Source: Natrinema salaciae (GTDB lineage: Archaea; Halobacteriota; Halobacteria; Halobacteriales; Natrialbaceae). From it: DNA of 64,000 nt. The notes below the pieces were generated by a model. That model ran no database searches. It saw nothing but the letters and a program-made list of their open reading frames with translations, and was not told where the DNA came from. The position numbers and the translations under genes were made by a program. Where the stretch lies: the NCBI RefSeq assembly GCF_900110865.1, contig NZ_FOFD01000001.1, forward strand, positions 992,001 to 1,056,000, written 5' to 3'. This document shows, one piece after another, positions 16,379-25,508 of the stretch (within the stretch, counting starts at the first letter, position 1; every line of letters starts with the position of its first letter).

Positions 16379-19300
16379 TCACTCATCGCGATACCCATTG
16401 TATATTTCCACAGAGACGGATCGTCCCGGTGTCAGCTCCGAAGCGTCTTGATGAGTGACCGTCAGGTTCGCATCTGCATCGCGTTCACCGACCCCAAGTG
16501 CCCGATACAGCTGCTTCCACGCCTTCTGGTTTTCGTACTCCTCGACGTCGGGGCTCACTGCGCGGAACAGGGATTTCGAGGCGACGATGAACAGTTTGCG
16601 CTTCATCCGTGAGGCACCGACGTTGAAGCGATTTGCATCGAGCAAGAACTCCGAAACCGTATTGACGTACCCCTGGTTGCCTGCTGTCATCGACAGCACC
16701 ATCACATCTTTTTCGTCGCCTTGGAATCGCTCGACCGTGTCTACAGGCGCGTTTAGTTCGTCACTCAGGCGTCGGCGCATCAGCCGGAACGGGACGACGA
16801 CGCCTGCGGTCACTTCCTCGCTGGACGGCTCTTCATCAGCTGACACCGTCGGCAATGAGTCGAGAAGCTGCTCGGCGAGATACGCCTCGAGTGGACTGTC
16901 CTTCGTGAATTCGTCGTCGTCGTGTAGCAACAGCGTTACTCTGGCCTCAGGGTCGAGCGCAGCGTGCATCCACTCGGGCATCGACGAGTCGCGGACATCC
17001 GGCATCAGTTCGGCCGACGCTTCAGAGGTGAGTTCGATCCCGTCTTTGTGGTAGAACAGATCAGTTTCCATCTCCGCGACCGACTGCGGCAGTCGGTAAG
17101 TGGTTGTCAGCCGATCCATCGGCAGCACGTCGTCTGGGTCAGACCAGTCGGGGGCTTCTCGCTCAAGGTGAGCCAGCGTGTCTTCGGCAGTTCCGCGCAA
17201 GAATCGGAGGAAATCGAGCGCCGACACTGCAGGGGTGTGCGCTTCGATCGTTTCGCGATCCTCAGATACCCAGTCGTGCTGTTGGATCGGCTGCATCTGC
17301 CGGTGATCGCCAACGAGCAGCAGCTGCCGACTCTCGCGAAGAAACGCACCGAGGAGGAACAGCAGTGGAAGGTCGAGCATACTCGCCTCGTCAATCAACG
17401 CGAAGTCAAAGCGGCGAGCGCCGCCAGACTCGAATAAGTCTTCAGCAGTTTCTGCCTCGTCGTCAATCAGGTCCGCGACCGCGTTCATCGCGTTGCGGAG
17501 CGTGACCGGCGTCGCGAATACGAGGACTTGTTCACCGTCTTCCGACTTCTCCTCACCCATCGTGTTCTCGTAGAGTTCACGCCACTGCTCACGATCGTCG
17601 TAGTACTGCAGATCGATCACGTTCTCGGGGAGCGAGCGATCGCTTTCCGAAGAGCGGATTCGAACCAGCGTCAGATCATCGCAAACGCCTCGGTCGGCGA
17701 GATTGCTCACCGCGGTTCCGACCGCATCCGCGATTTCGTCCACGGCGTTGTTCGAGTGCGCTGAAACCACGCCTGCGAAGTCGCGTCCCTCGCGAGCGAA
17801 GGCCGAAACGCGTGAGAGAATCGCCGGCGTCGACGCGTAAGTCGTCTTTCCCGTTCCCGGCGGCCCTTGGAGCCCTGCAACCGAGTGATCGAGCCGCGTC
17901 ACAAACGATCGCTGGTCGTCGTTAGTCGAGAACGGCATCACCTCGTCGAAATCCTTGAGGAACGAATCAACCGCGTCCGGTGAGCAAAACGGCGTCTCGT
18001 ACTGGAGCGCAGTTTCAGTGTGCTCCTCGTAGAGGCGAAGAAGTCTGTTGTGGATGTCGTTCGACCTAGCCTGACGAAGCGCCTCTCGAGCACGGAACGC
18101 CGCGTAGTCGTCAATCGCCTCGTCGACGACGAACTTCGCTCCCTCTGTGATGAGGGTCTTCTCGTCCTCCTTGGGATCGGTCGTCCATCCGACGTGGTTG
18201 GTCATGTTCGGCTTCCGTTTCCGGTGGCCGTCCCATGGGATCGAGATGGAGACGAACCCACTTCGCGGATCTGCTGTTTGAACGACACCAAGAACCTGAT
18301 TCGCGATCTGCTGGGGTTTCTCCACGTCTTCAGTAAGTGTCCCATCGCTCCCCGTCGTCAAGGGGGTGAGGACGACCCACGTCCCGCGTTCGATCGACAG
18401 CGGCGTATCGGTTCGAACCCCATCACCGTTATCGCCGCCGAGATCGCGGAGCATCTCTCCACTAACGACCTTTTGAGGTTCCTCACCGTTTCCGCCAAGC
18501 GTCGGCTGCGTCGTTACTTTGAACGGAACCGCCTGGCCTGAACTGACCCGCTGAGACAGCGGCGTCCGGTATCGGTTCTCCAGCCCACGTCGAGCTGTCC
18601 CATGCTCGAGTTGCTGATACTCGACACACGTCGTCTGGAGCGCCGAGGCACCCAGGGAATTCTCAGTGATGTCCGCCACGTTCACTGGTTGTTTCGGCGT
18701 CTTCGCGTCTTTGTCACGGATGCAGCGTTCGATGTACTCGTAGGCGTCACAGACTGCCCGAACACCGTCTTCAATATCGGCGAGCGTGATCTGGGGCGAG
18801 GTTTCGTCGGTGTAATGGCGATACTGGACGATTCGCTCACGCATCTCGGGCGAGTCCGCCCACTCGGGACTGAGTACGTCGAATTCTTCGCAGGCATAGA
18901 GGTACTCGAGTGGAAGGACCTCAGCGTGTCGACCGACTACCGGGTAGTAGCCGTCAACAGATTCACCACGAGCGAGGTACTGGTCGTCGGGAACCCGAAG
19001 TCCGTCGTTGAAGTCGAGAAGGATTCGGTTTCCGCACTCGGTGTATGGGACAGCCGTTTCGAAGAAGTCGGAACCGAAGATGGTCTTGAGAGACTCCTCG
19101 CTCGAGTCGCGATGGGTGTCCCACGCGAATTCACGATCCGAGCTGTAAAACTGGGCAACCGTCTGAACGAGCCCCAACCCGGGGTACCGGAAGGCGTGGC
19201 GCTGTCGGAACTCCGAACGGAGGATGCTGACCGCTTCTTGGTCGATATCCGCACGATAGCCGAGCAACGTCCGAATCGCCTGTGACGTCTCCAAGTCCTC

Positions 19301-20896
19301 GTGACGTTTCACGGCATCCATCAGTGCGTCCCGCTGTTGTTCACTATAGGGATAGAGATGGACGTACCCCTCTCCGGGATTTTCGCCCTCGTCCGTGAGG
19401 TCGGGAGCGACTTCATGGATGGCATCACCGAGACGGTCGAAGTACGACTCGAGGAGTCGCCGTTCTTCCGCCTCACGCTCGGAGGGCGTCTGCGGCAGTG
19501 ATTGTGGACGAGCGATGATGAACACGCCGTCACCATGTTCCTCTTCATAGCGGGTGCAAGTCACCTTCGCTGCGAGCAGCGTGACTCGGTTACGGACGTG
19601 ATCGTACTGAACGTAGGGATATACTCGAACGAGTGATCCCTTTGGGTACCCGTGCTTCGTGTCTTCCCACGGCGTCTTCCAGTCCTTGTCGTAGGGATTG
19701 TCATCCGGGAGGTTTCGTCCAGTCCCAAGTAACATCTCGGACCACGGTCCACCGTCCCACTCGTCGTCGAATTGCGGGTCGAGTTCGCGGCGGAACCGAT
19801 GAGCAATCTGGACCAGGTCGAGTAGGTTCGAAATCTCCGTCTCACGTTGAATCCGCGCGACTAATTCCGGATCGGTGGCCGTCGGTGTTTCGTAGTTCGT
19901 AGCGCTAAGTTCCCAATCACCGTCAGGAAGCTCGTACAGGTCAGTGAGATCGCCGAGGGTGTCGATCCCGAATTCACGAAGGGACTCTTGAACGCCTTCG
20001 GTCAACCCGAGCAACGCCAAGTCGTGGTTCGTCGCCGCATACGCGAGACATTTCGCTTGTTTTGGACACCCATCACACCGTCCATCGAGGCGGAACGGCG
20101 GATCGTTCGAAGAGCTTGCCATACTGCCGTCGTAGAGTAACACGTCGTCGAGCGTCCCGCCGTCTTCAAGCAGTAGTCGGACATCGTTCTCTCGAGACGC
20201 AAGTTCGAACGTCGGGAGCCGACCAAGCATGATCGACCCTGTCTGCGACACCACGTTTTCGAGGCGGGTTCCCGACTCACTGGTGACGATGGTCGCCGAG
20301 ATGTCGACGGGGTGTCCGGCGAGTAATTCCCGAAGCGCCAACGTATAGACTGCTGCCTGGATCTGGTGGTGCGTCTTTGCCGTTTCCGAAGATTTTATTT
20401 CGAGAACCCGAACCTCGACAACTCGTTCACCACCATCGTCCCTCGGAACGGCAAGGACGATATCCGCGTCGCCACAAATCGGCCACGCCTCAACCGTACA
20501 CTCGAGGGTCGGCTGGAAGAACACAATCGGACGGTCACGGCCACCGCTGGCGAGCTCATCAACGAGTTCGACCAGTCGCTGTTGATCCGACGTTCCGGAC
20601 CACGATTCATCGAACGACGTATCTATGGTGTCTTCTTCAATCTGGTCAGGGCCGACACTATATACGTCGGCCTCGAGCAACGCCTTGAGTTGACCGTGTT
20701 CGAACTCTGTACCCGCCTTCGCGTACAGCGGGCTGAGGGGAACGTCCTCGATAGTGCCAAGCGTGTCATCGATGTACTGCCTGAAGAGATACATCGAACA
20801 CTGGTCTAGTTTGTAAAAATGTGCGATTGAGCTCGGTGCGATTACTTCACGGTCGATTGTCGATGCGTCTCCGTCGGTCGTCGTGGTATCACTCAT
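16379..20896 (-). CDS. Cas4/Dna2-like nuclease fused to SF1 helicase (1505 aa)
   Basis: The N-terminal domain looks like a RecB/Cas4-type nuclease: C33 (DQCSMYLF), an acidic position in GDADIVLAV, the core EIKSSE near residue 165 followed by QIQAAVYTLALREL (motif IV Q and Y), and a cluster CDGCPKQAKC near 272-281. One Cys upstream plus three downstream is the Fe-S pattern of Cas4/AddB/Dna2 nucleases. The C-terminal third is an SF1 helicase: Walker A GPPGTGKTT (about 1010), LIDEAS (about 1165), GDHRQMQPI, TTYRLPQSV, RFQGDEKDVMVLS and RFNVGASRMKRKLFIV. The ATG at 20896 (MSDTTTT) overlaps the stop of the upstream gene, so it is chosen over the ATG at 20962. It is the likely DNA-degrading effector of the operon. 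A housekeeping role is unlikely given the operon context. Confidence 0.88.
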   Translation of the reverse strand: MSDTTTTDGDASTIDREVIAPSSIAHFYKLDQCSMYLFRQYIDDTLGTIEDVPLSPLYAKAGTEFEHGQLKALLEADVYSVGPDQIEEDTIDTSFDESWSGTSDQQRLVELVDELASGGRDRPIVFFQPTLECTVEAWPICGDADIVLAVPRDDGGERVVEVRVLEIKSSETAKTHHQIQAAVYTLALRELLAGHPVDISATIVTSESGTRLENVVSQTGSIMLGRLPTFELASRENDVRLLLEDGGTLDDVLLYDGSMASSSNDPPFRLDGRCDGCPKQAKCLAYAATNHDLALLGLTEGVQESLREFGIDTLGDLTDLYELPDGDWELSATNYETPTATDPELVARIQRETEISNLLDLVQIAHRFRRELDPQFDDEWDGGPWSEMLLGTGRNLPDDNPYDKDWKTPWEDTKHGYPKGSLVRVYPYVQYDHVRNRVTLLAAKVTCTRYEEEHGDGVFIIARPQSLPQTPSEREAEERRLLESYFDRLGDAIHEVAPDLTDEGENPGEGYVHLYPYSEQQRDALMDAVKRHEDLETSQAIRTLLGYRADIDQEAVSILRSEFRQRHAFRYPGLGLVQTVAQFYSSDREFAWDTHRDSSEESLKTIFGSDFFETAVPYTECGNRILLDFNDGLRVPDDQYLARGESVDGYYPVVGRHAEVLPLEYLYACEEFDVLSPEWADSPEMRERIVQYRHYTDETSPQITLADIEDGVRAVCDAYEYIERCIRDKDAKTPKQPVNVADITENSLGASALQTTCVEYQQLEHGTARRGLENRYRTPLSQRVSSGQAVPFKVTTQPTLGGNGEEPQKVVSGEMLRDLGGDNGDGVRTDTPLSIERGTWVVLTPLTTGSDGTLTEDVEKPQQIANQVLGVVQTADPRSGFVSISIPWDGHRKRKPNMTNHVGWTTDPKEDEKTLITEGAKFVVDEAIDDYAAFRAREALRQARSNDIHNRLLRLYEEHTETALQYETPFCSPDAVDSFLKDFDEVMPFSTNDDQRSFVTRLDHSVAGLQGPPGTGKTTYASTPAILSRVSAFAREGRDFAGVVSAHSNNAVDEIADAVGTAVSNLADRGVCDDLTLVRIRSSESDRSLPENVIDLQYYDDREQWRELYENTMGEEKSEDGEQVLVFATPVTLRNAMNAVADLIDDEAETAEDLFESGGARRFDFALIDEASMLDLPLLFLLGAFLRESRQLLLVGDHRQMQPIQQHDWVSEDRETIEAHTPAVSALDFLRFLRGTAEDTLAHLEREAPDWSDPDDVLPMDRLTTTYRLPQSVAEMETDLFYHKDGIELTSEASAELMPDVRDSSMPEWMHAALDPEARVTLLLHDDDEFTKDSPLEAYLAEQLLDSLPTVSADEEPSSEEVTAGVVVPFRLMRRRLSDELNAPVDTVERFQGDEKDVMVLSMTAGNQGYVNTVSEFLLDANRFNVGASRMKRKLFIVASKSLFRAVSPDVEEYENQKAWKQLYRALGVGERDADANLTVTHQDASELTPGRSVSVEIYNGYRDE

Positions 20897-21308
20897 TGGA
20901 GGGAACACCTCGATTTTCGTCGGTCGCGCCAGCCTCGAAACGTTCGCCATGGGAGTCATCACACCAGTGGCAATCGCGGTCGTCGGAACTCACTTCGTAG
21001 AGAAGTCCACACTCCGGGCAGCTGTGCAGATGGTCGTCGTTGACCTCCTGCTCTCCGCGATTGAGGACGGTGATGATGACGCCGTTGCGAGCGCCCATGA
21101 TCGTTCCAGTCGGCGAGTGGAGACGCGCCCGGCCGAAAGAATAGTGCGGAAGCCCAACTGGAACACCTTCATGCCATGCCTCGAGTACGGTCATCTCGCC
21201 GCACACTCCCCTGCTGCGTTGTAACCACCGTAGTTGCGCGTGGTCCGAGGGACGGGGTAGCGTCCTACGTGTCGCTGTCGCCACCGACGAGCAAGTGCTC
21301 GTACTCAC
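20889..21308 (-). CDS. Small zinc-ribbon protein, first gene of the defence operon (139 aa)
   Basis: The central part (DHAQLRWLQRS, VLEAWHEGVPVG, MGARNGVIITVLNRGE) looks like a small alpha/beta fold that I have seen in short haloarchaeal proteins of unknown role. The C-terminus has a zinc ribbon CPECG...CHWC. The GTG start at 21306-21308 is supported by a GGAGGTG ribosome-binding sequence about 10 bases upstream. The stop overlaps the nuclease-helicase start, which makes it the leader gene of the operon. A toxin-like or regulatory role is possible but unproven. Confidence 0.65.
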   Translation of the reverse strand: MSTSTCSSVATATRRTLPRPSDHAQLRWLQRSRGVCGEMTVLEAWHEGVPVGLPHYSFGRARLHSPTGTIMGARNGVIITVLNRGEQEVNDDHLHSCPECGLLYEVSSDDRDCHWCDDSHGERFEAGATDENRGVPSNE

Positions 21309-22925
21309 CGTCCCACCTCCAATACCCTCGCGCTGGACGGAGAACTGATTCCCGCGTGGGCGGCTGCGCTCGCATGTGGAGACGCGAGCGGTACTGTGAC
21401 ACTTGACTCGGCAGGAAGTAAGGTCAGGGACGGACTCAGACGCGGAGTCTGAGAAGAGATGGTTGTATGGGTACGATACCGCTTCGGCTGGTGGATGTCT
21501 CTCAAATTCATGATTTCGTGAAAGCCCAGCACGGATGCTCGAGTAACTCGCAGTGCTGGTATGCGAGCTGATTTTTTGCTAATGCGATACACAGAGCCGT
21601 CCGGTGACGGCTCCGTCTCTGCCACCACGATTCACGACGAGTGGCTCGTCGGTTCCCCTGGTGATGCCCGTGCTGTAATTTTGTGAGGTCACCCACCAGC
21701 CAGCAGAGAGCCTCTGCTAACCAGTGTACCAGTCAGTCGCCTGACCGGCGTTCCCGAGAGTTGTTCGTCCCGTGGGTGAGACGGTCCCCGGTTTTGTTTT
21801 ACAGTGGGCCGCCTGCAGCCGGCAACCGCCACACGATGTTTTGGCGCCGACCACAGCCGTGCACGTCGACCAACACAGGACGCAGTGTTGCCACTCATAG
21901 AGCGCCAGATCTCCGTCACGAATTCGCCGTCTCGAACCCGTCGGTCGAACGACGTGCGGTGGGCGCGTACCTGGGTATCCGGAATAGGATGGCCGCTCGT
22001 ATTCATCCCGGCCCTGTCCCCCATTCGAGCGATGGAGCGGCTGTGGAATGCGGTGCGAGCGTTCCGTCCGTTCTCACACTGGATACCGAGTGACGCATCT
22101 CTCAGCGATGAACAGCGAAACGCACAAAACCAAACCAGCCGTACTTAGTAGTACAGCGACGGTGGCTCGTACGTTTACGCCATCACGCTGGCTTCTGCCC
22201 GACACCGATACCCTGGCAGGTCACGAGGTGTCGGGCGAACGTCACAGTATGGTAATTACATCTCCGAGTACAAAAATATTTGTAACCGTCGATTTCAGGT
22301 ATTTGAGCGGCTAAAAACCAATTTTAGGTTCTACCAATATTGTGTTAGAAAGGCCATATAGCTCGAAGTGAAGAGGGATAAATGCAAATTTGAGAATAGT
22401 ATTTTAATCTGATTTGTTGGTTGCTTTCTATTTATAATATCTGCCCTACCAATAGTAGGAATAATGTCTCGAGATATATTTCCAGAAATTGTTTCGGTGC
22501 ATAGAAATCTGATGAAGTACTCCTTCCTCTCTATGAGTACCCGTGCCGAGTATGGTGGCAAGAGGACGAAAATAGAACATACTCGTCTTAGACTACTCCT
22601 GCTGTAGATATGGCTGTGAGTATTCCCCCAAAGAGTATAGCTAAAGAGGAGTGAGCTGCTCTTTTTGCTTCAAACATAAATCCAGAGATTTCTATCAAAA
22701 TTCAATCTCTAACTACCGTAGTATGGAACACATCACCTCTATCTTCTTGCGATTTCAAACTTTTTCTCACATTTGATAATATTATAAACAAAAAGTAGGA
22801 GGAACTCTTGGAACGTTGGCTGCATGTACTGTACAATCCGCTAACCAACAGCTAACCAACGCGCTATTCTTATCCCAACAATTTTCTACCGAACCTCTTG
22901 TAGTCAGAACTATAGAGCTCCTTCC
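21309..22925. other. Gene-poor stretch with clustered hairpins and an AT-rich right part
   Basis: No convincing gene. 21360-21620 holds four perfect short hairpins: about 21369-21390 (GCTCGC/GCGAGC), about 21434-21451 (CTCAGAC/GTCTGAG), 21526-21559 (CCAGCAC/GTGCTGG) and 21594-21613 (GAGCCGTC/GACGGCTC). From about 22240 to 22900 base composition drops to strongly AT-rich, unlike either flank. Open frames in 21680-22150 have codon use unlike a haloarchaeal gene; they may be decayed mobile-element DNA. The stretch separates the defence operon from the transglycosylase-ArcS gene. Confidence 0.6.
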
Positions 22926-23270
22926 ATGACGCGTGATAACCAACCTAATCCGCCAGACCTCCCCGACTATGTCTGTGATGCGATCAGACGCCGCAGTTCA
23001 AAGGAGGAATTAGAGGCAGTAATTCAGTATGCAGAATCGCTACTCGAATATCGCCGGCAGAATCTGCAGCCGCAGGACGATGCGGACGAAAACAGGAGGT
23101 CTACTAATATCGATGACCTCCCGCGAAATGGCGCTCCTGAGCGGGCGACACTCACGAAAAAGCAAATCGATGGACAGGAATACTATTACTGGCAATGGCG
23201 GGAGAATTCAACGGTCGAGTCTGCATATTGTGCTCCTGTCGATGGGAACGACCTATCCGAAGAAGAATAG
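22926..23270 (+). CDS. Conserved haloarchaeal small protein (114 aa)
   Basis: The N-terminus LPDYVCDAIRRRSSKEELEAV forms a helix pair. The C-terminus contains the block TKKQIDGQEYYYWQWRENS, a signature I recognise from a widespread short haloarchaeal family without assigned function. ATG 22926 follows an AT-rich region. It is convergent with the transglycosylase-ArcS gene, whose stop is 34 bases away, so the two share a terminator zone. Its role is unknown. The family often appears near mobile DNA, which fits here. Confidence 0.7.
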   Translation: MTRDNQPNPPDLPDYVCDAIRRRSSKEELEAVIQYAESLLEYRRQNLQPQDDADENRRSTNIDDLPRNGAPERATLTKKQIDGQEYYYWQWRENSTVESAYCAPVDGNDLSEEE

Positions 23271-23304
23271 ATTGTCGTCGGTGAGAAAATCCGATTATCT
23301 GCTT

Positions 23305-25302
23305 TCAGATGATGGAGTCCAAGTAATCGAGTAACTCTTGAATGTTAGTATTACGAAAATGTTCGGTAAGCTGGAGTGACTTTGGATTTCGAGGAAAGAC
23401 GATTTCATCGCTCGCCCCAACATCAGACTCTTCGAGGGCTGTTTCGATAACATCACGATATTCTGCACTAGCGACGTATGCTACGATCTCGTCATAGTGA
23501 TCACCGTAGGTTTCCAGATACGTCTGTAGACGTTCTGTGACCAAATTTATTTGCTCAGTGTCTTCACCGGTAAGCATATACTCATAGCCGAGAACCGGAT
23601 CCTCCCGCTCTTTCTCTTCAGGAACGGGACCGTACATCCCCGAAAGAGTCACTTTGTGAATCAGATCGCGTTTGTCCTCGAGTTTTGTCTCGAGAACCGA
23701 GTGGGTTCGGGATTCCGAGTAGGGCTTTTTTTGGCTACACGGAACGAGCAGCAGCACCCGCTTATCAGCAGGTGGCTCATACCGCTGGGTGAGGATATTG
23801 AAACTGCTCGGATTGTACTTCAACGAAATACTCCGGGTTTCGGTGCTTTCATCGACGCCACCGCCCCATTTCGAAAGTTTCGTTTGATCACTCGTCAGCT
23901 CTGGCCCTGCAACTAGATCATATGCTTCCTTCTCTTCGAGATCACGACGGAGTTTCTTATCCCGAAGCTGTGCCTGCTTCAGTCCCTTCTTGATATCCGG
24001 GTTGTCCCGGGCAAAGTCGATGACGTACTCGAGAAGTGTACCTTGTTGGATCTGATCACGCACTCGCTGAAGTTCGGAGTTATAGACCTCGAAGTTATGT
24101 CTCGCAAGCGCTGCATAGTAGTCGCTCTTGATTGGGTCACCGTTGTCCTTACGCTCTTGACGCTCATCATAGCTGAGATCCATATTAAGCTCCTCGACGA
24201 GTGTGTTGTAGTCAACTCCACTCTCTGGACCACATAGCGTACAGTGATCGAGCATACATGGGAAGTCACCGTCATTCAGATACGGCTCGAGATCGTTGAT
24301 ATGAACTGTCTCCCACGTATCTGGGAGAGTATACTTTGCATAGGTTGCAGTCTGAACGTGGGTTGAGCAGTCGAAGGTGTCGACACCGAGTAAGGATAGG
24401 AGTGACACTTGTTTCCCGCCAACACCAAAAACGTGAATTCCGATTTCGTCTGCTCGAGAGGACGGTATCGCATCGGTTGCTCCCTGTACGATATCAATGA
24501 GAACGTCGATGCTACTTCGAAGTGGAACGAGTGAACCGATGGCGAACCCTTCAAAGGATTGCTCTACATTTGCCTCTTCAATTCGTTCAAGGAACGTACC
24601 GACGTACCAGTTTACTGTTTCATAATCGTGTCCATGGAGCGCTACGTAAACACCCGGTTCGTCACCGTCTCGCTTTTGTTGCTTCAGCCGCTCAGCTGCA
24701 GCCTCATTTTTCGGGAATCCCTCACTAAGCGTATCAGGTTCCTCGATAATCTTGAGACACTCAACTGCACTATCGATACTACGCTCCATCCGTTCGACCT
24801 TCTCCTCTTCGTTCAGCTTCGGAGGAATAGGGTAGTCGAGTGTTGCGATGATATCAGCTCCAAAATCAATCTGAAGGCCAAGAATACTCTTTGGGGTAGT
24901 GTATAGCCCCCACTCATTTTTGGCCCCACCCTCGACTGGTGCTTGGCCAAACGTATTCGAATTCATCAGTTTGAATCCGCCCGAATCGATGAAGACAGGG
25001 GCGTCGAGATCGGCAAAACGCTCGTGGAATGTTTCAGATCGCCAAAAGTCGTTTAGATTTTTCGGAGAAACACCATAGTCCGTGAAGCTCATTGCCTGGA
25101 ACATAATCCCGTCTAAATGCGCCCCATCAATGAGGTTATCTCGTATGCGACGCCAGATTCCACCGGACTTCTCTGTGGTACCTCCGATGAAATTTATGAC
25201 AGGAAAGAGAGCTGGTGTAGAAACGGGTCCATGTGGAACGCAGAGCTCACCGAGGCGACCATATCCATCTTCACCTTTCTCCTCAACTCGGAACTCCGCC
25301 AT
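23305..25302 (-). CDS. DpdA-like tRNA-guanine transglycosylase fused to an ArcS-type domain (665 aa)
   Basis: The N-terminal part (to about residue 425) is a full transglycosylase fold with catalytic residues in place: FIDSGGF (D106, base recognition), the DIIATLDYPIP strand, VDTFDCSTH (D311, position of the covalent nucleophile), and Cys residues 349, 354 and 357 as the zinc site. The family-typical HNFEVYNSELQRVRD and GTLLEYV follow. The C-terminal part (about 512-665) carries PC at 521-522, KPY at 526-528, S531 and H534, the PC-x3-KPY-x2-S-x2-H signature reported for archaeosine synthase. Archaeal TgtA inserts preQ0 at G15 of tRNA, and ArcS then adds to its nitrile. Housekeeping ArcS also keeps a transglycosylase-like part but not, as known, an active one. 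Here both appear catalytic, with no clear PUA domain. Proximity to the helicase/nuclease operon suggests DNA as the substrate (DpdA function); a second tRNA enzyme is the alternative. Confidence 0.85.
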   Translation of the reverse strand: MAEFRVEEKGEDGYGRLGELCVPHGPVSTPALFPVINFIGGTTEKSGGIWRRIRDNLIDGAHLDGIMFQAMSFTDYGVSPKNLNDFWRSETFHERFADLDAPVFIDSGGFKLMNSNTFGQAPVEGGAKNEWGLYTTPKSILGLQIDFGADIIATLDYPIPPKLNEEEKVERMERSIDSAVECLKIIEEPDTLSEGFPKNEAAAERLKQQKRDGDEPGVYVALHGHDYETVNWYVGTFLERIEEANVEQSFEGFAIGSLVPLRSSIDVLIDIVQGATDAIPSSRADEIGIHVFGVGGKQVSLLSLLGVDTFDCSTHVQTATYAKYTLPDTWETVHINDLEPYLNDGDFPCMLDHCTLCGPESGVDYNTLVEELNMDLSYDERQERKDNGDPIKSDYYAALARHNFEVYNSELQRVRDQIQQGTLLEYVIDFARDNPDIKKGLKQAQLRDKKLRRDLEEKEAYDLVAGPELTSDQTKLSKWGGGVDESTETRSISLKYNPSSFNILTQRYEPPADKRVLLLVPCSQKKPYSESRTHSVLETKLEDKRDLIHKVTLSGMYGPVPEEKEREDPVLGYEYMLTGEDTEQINLVTERLQTYLETYGDHYDEIVAYVASAEYRDVIETALEESDVGASDEIVFPRNPKSLQLTEHFRNTNIQELLDYLDSII

Positions 25303-25508
25303 TGGTTACTGCTCTATGAAGGTCATATGCTGAAATATCTTCTTTGTTCTCCTTCAATAGATGTAACCTTTCACAAGAATCTGGTATGCATGACCGTTTC
25401 CGAGTTCCAGCAAGCAGAATTTGAGTGAGGAGGAGTCATAATCAAATCATCTACGTCTGAAGGAGAAGTTATGTTTATTACGCCACGAAGGGGCGGAGGC
25501 GAATATAG

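Noticed and set aside
6187-21308. Assignment of the operon as BREX or DISARM
   Set aside because: No PglX-type methylase, PglZ phosphatase, BrxL, or phospholipase-D/DrmB-like partner is visible in or next to the operon.
6187-21308. Assignment as a Dnd phosphorothioation system
   Set aside because: No cysteine desulfurase or DndC/D/E gene is in the window. Similarity of the restriction proteins to Pbe types remains possible but cannot be shown here.
21680-22150. Several frames of 110-136 aa on both strands
   Set aside because: Codon use and residue composition (Arg/Pro/Ser-rich) are not those of haloarchaeal proteins, and none shows a motif.
23305-25302. Reading the transglycosylase gene as the housekeeping tRNA TgtA or ArcS
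   Set aside because: It carries both an intact transglycosylase core and the ArcS signature and lies in a mobile island. Not excluded with certainty, so listed as an alternative in the feature entry.
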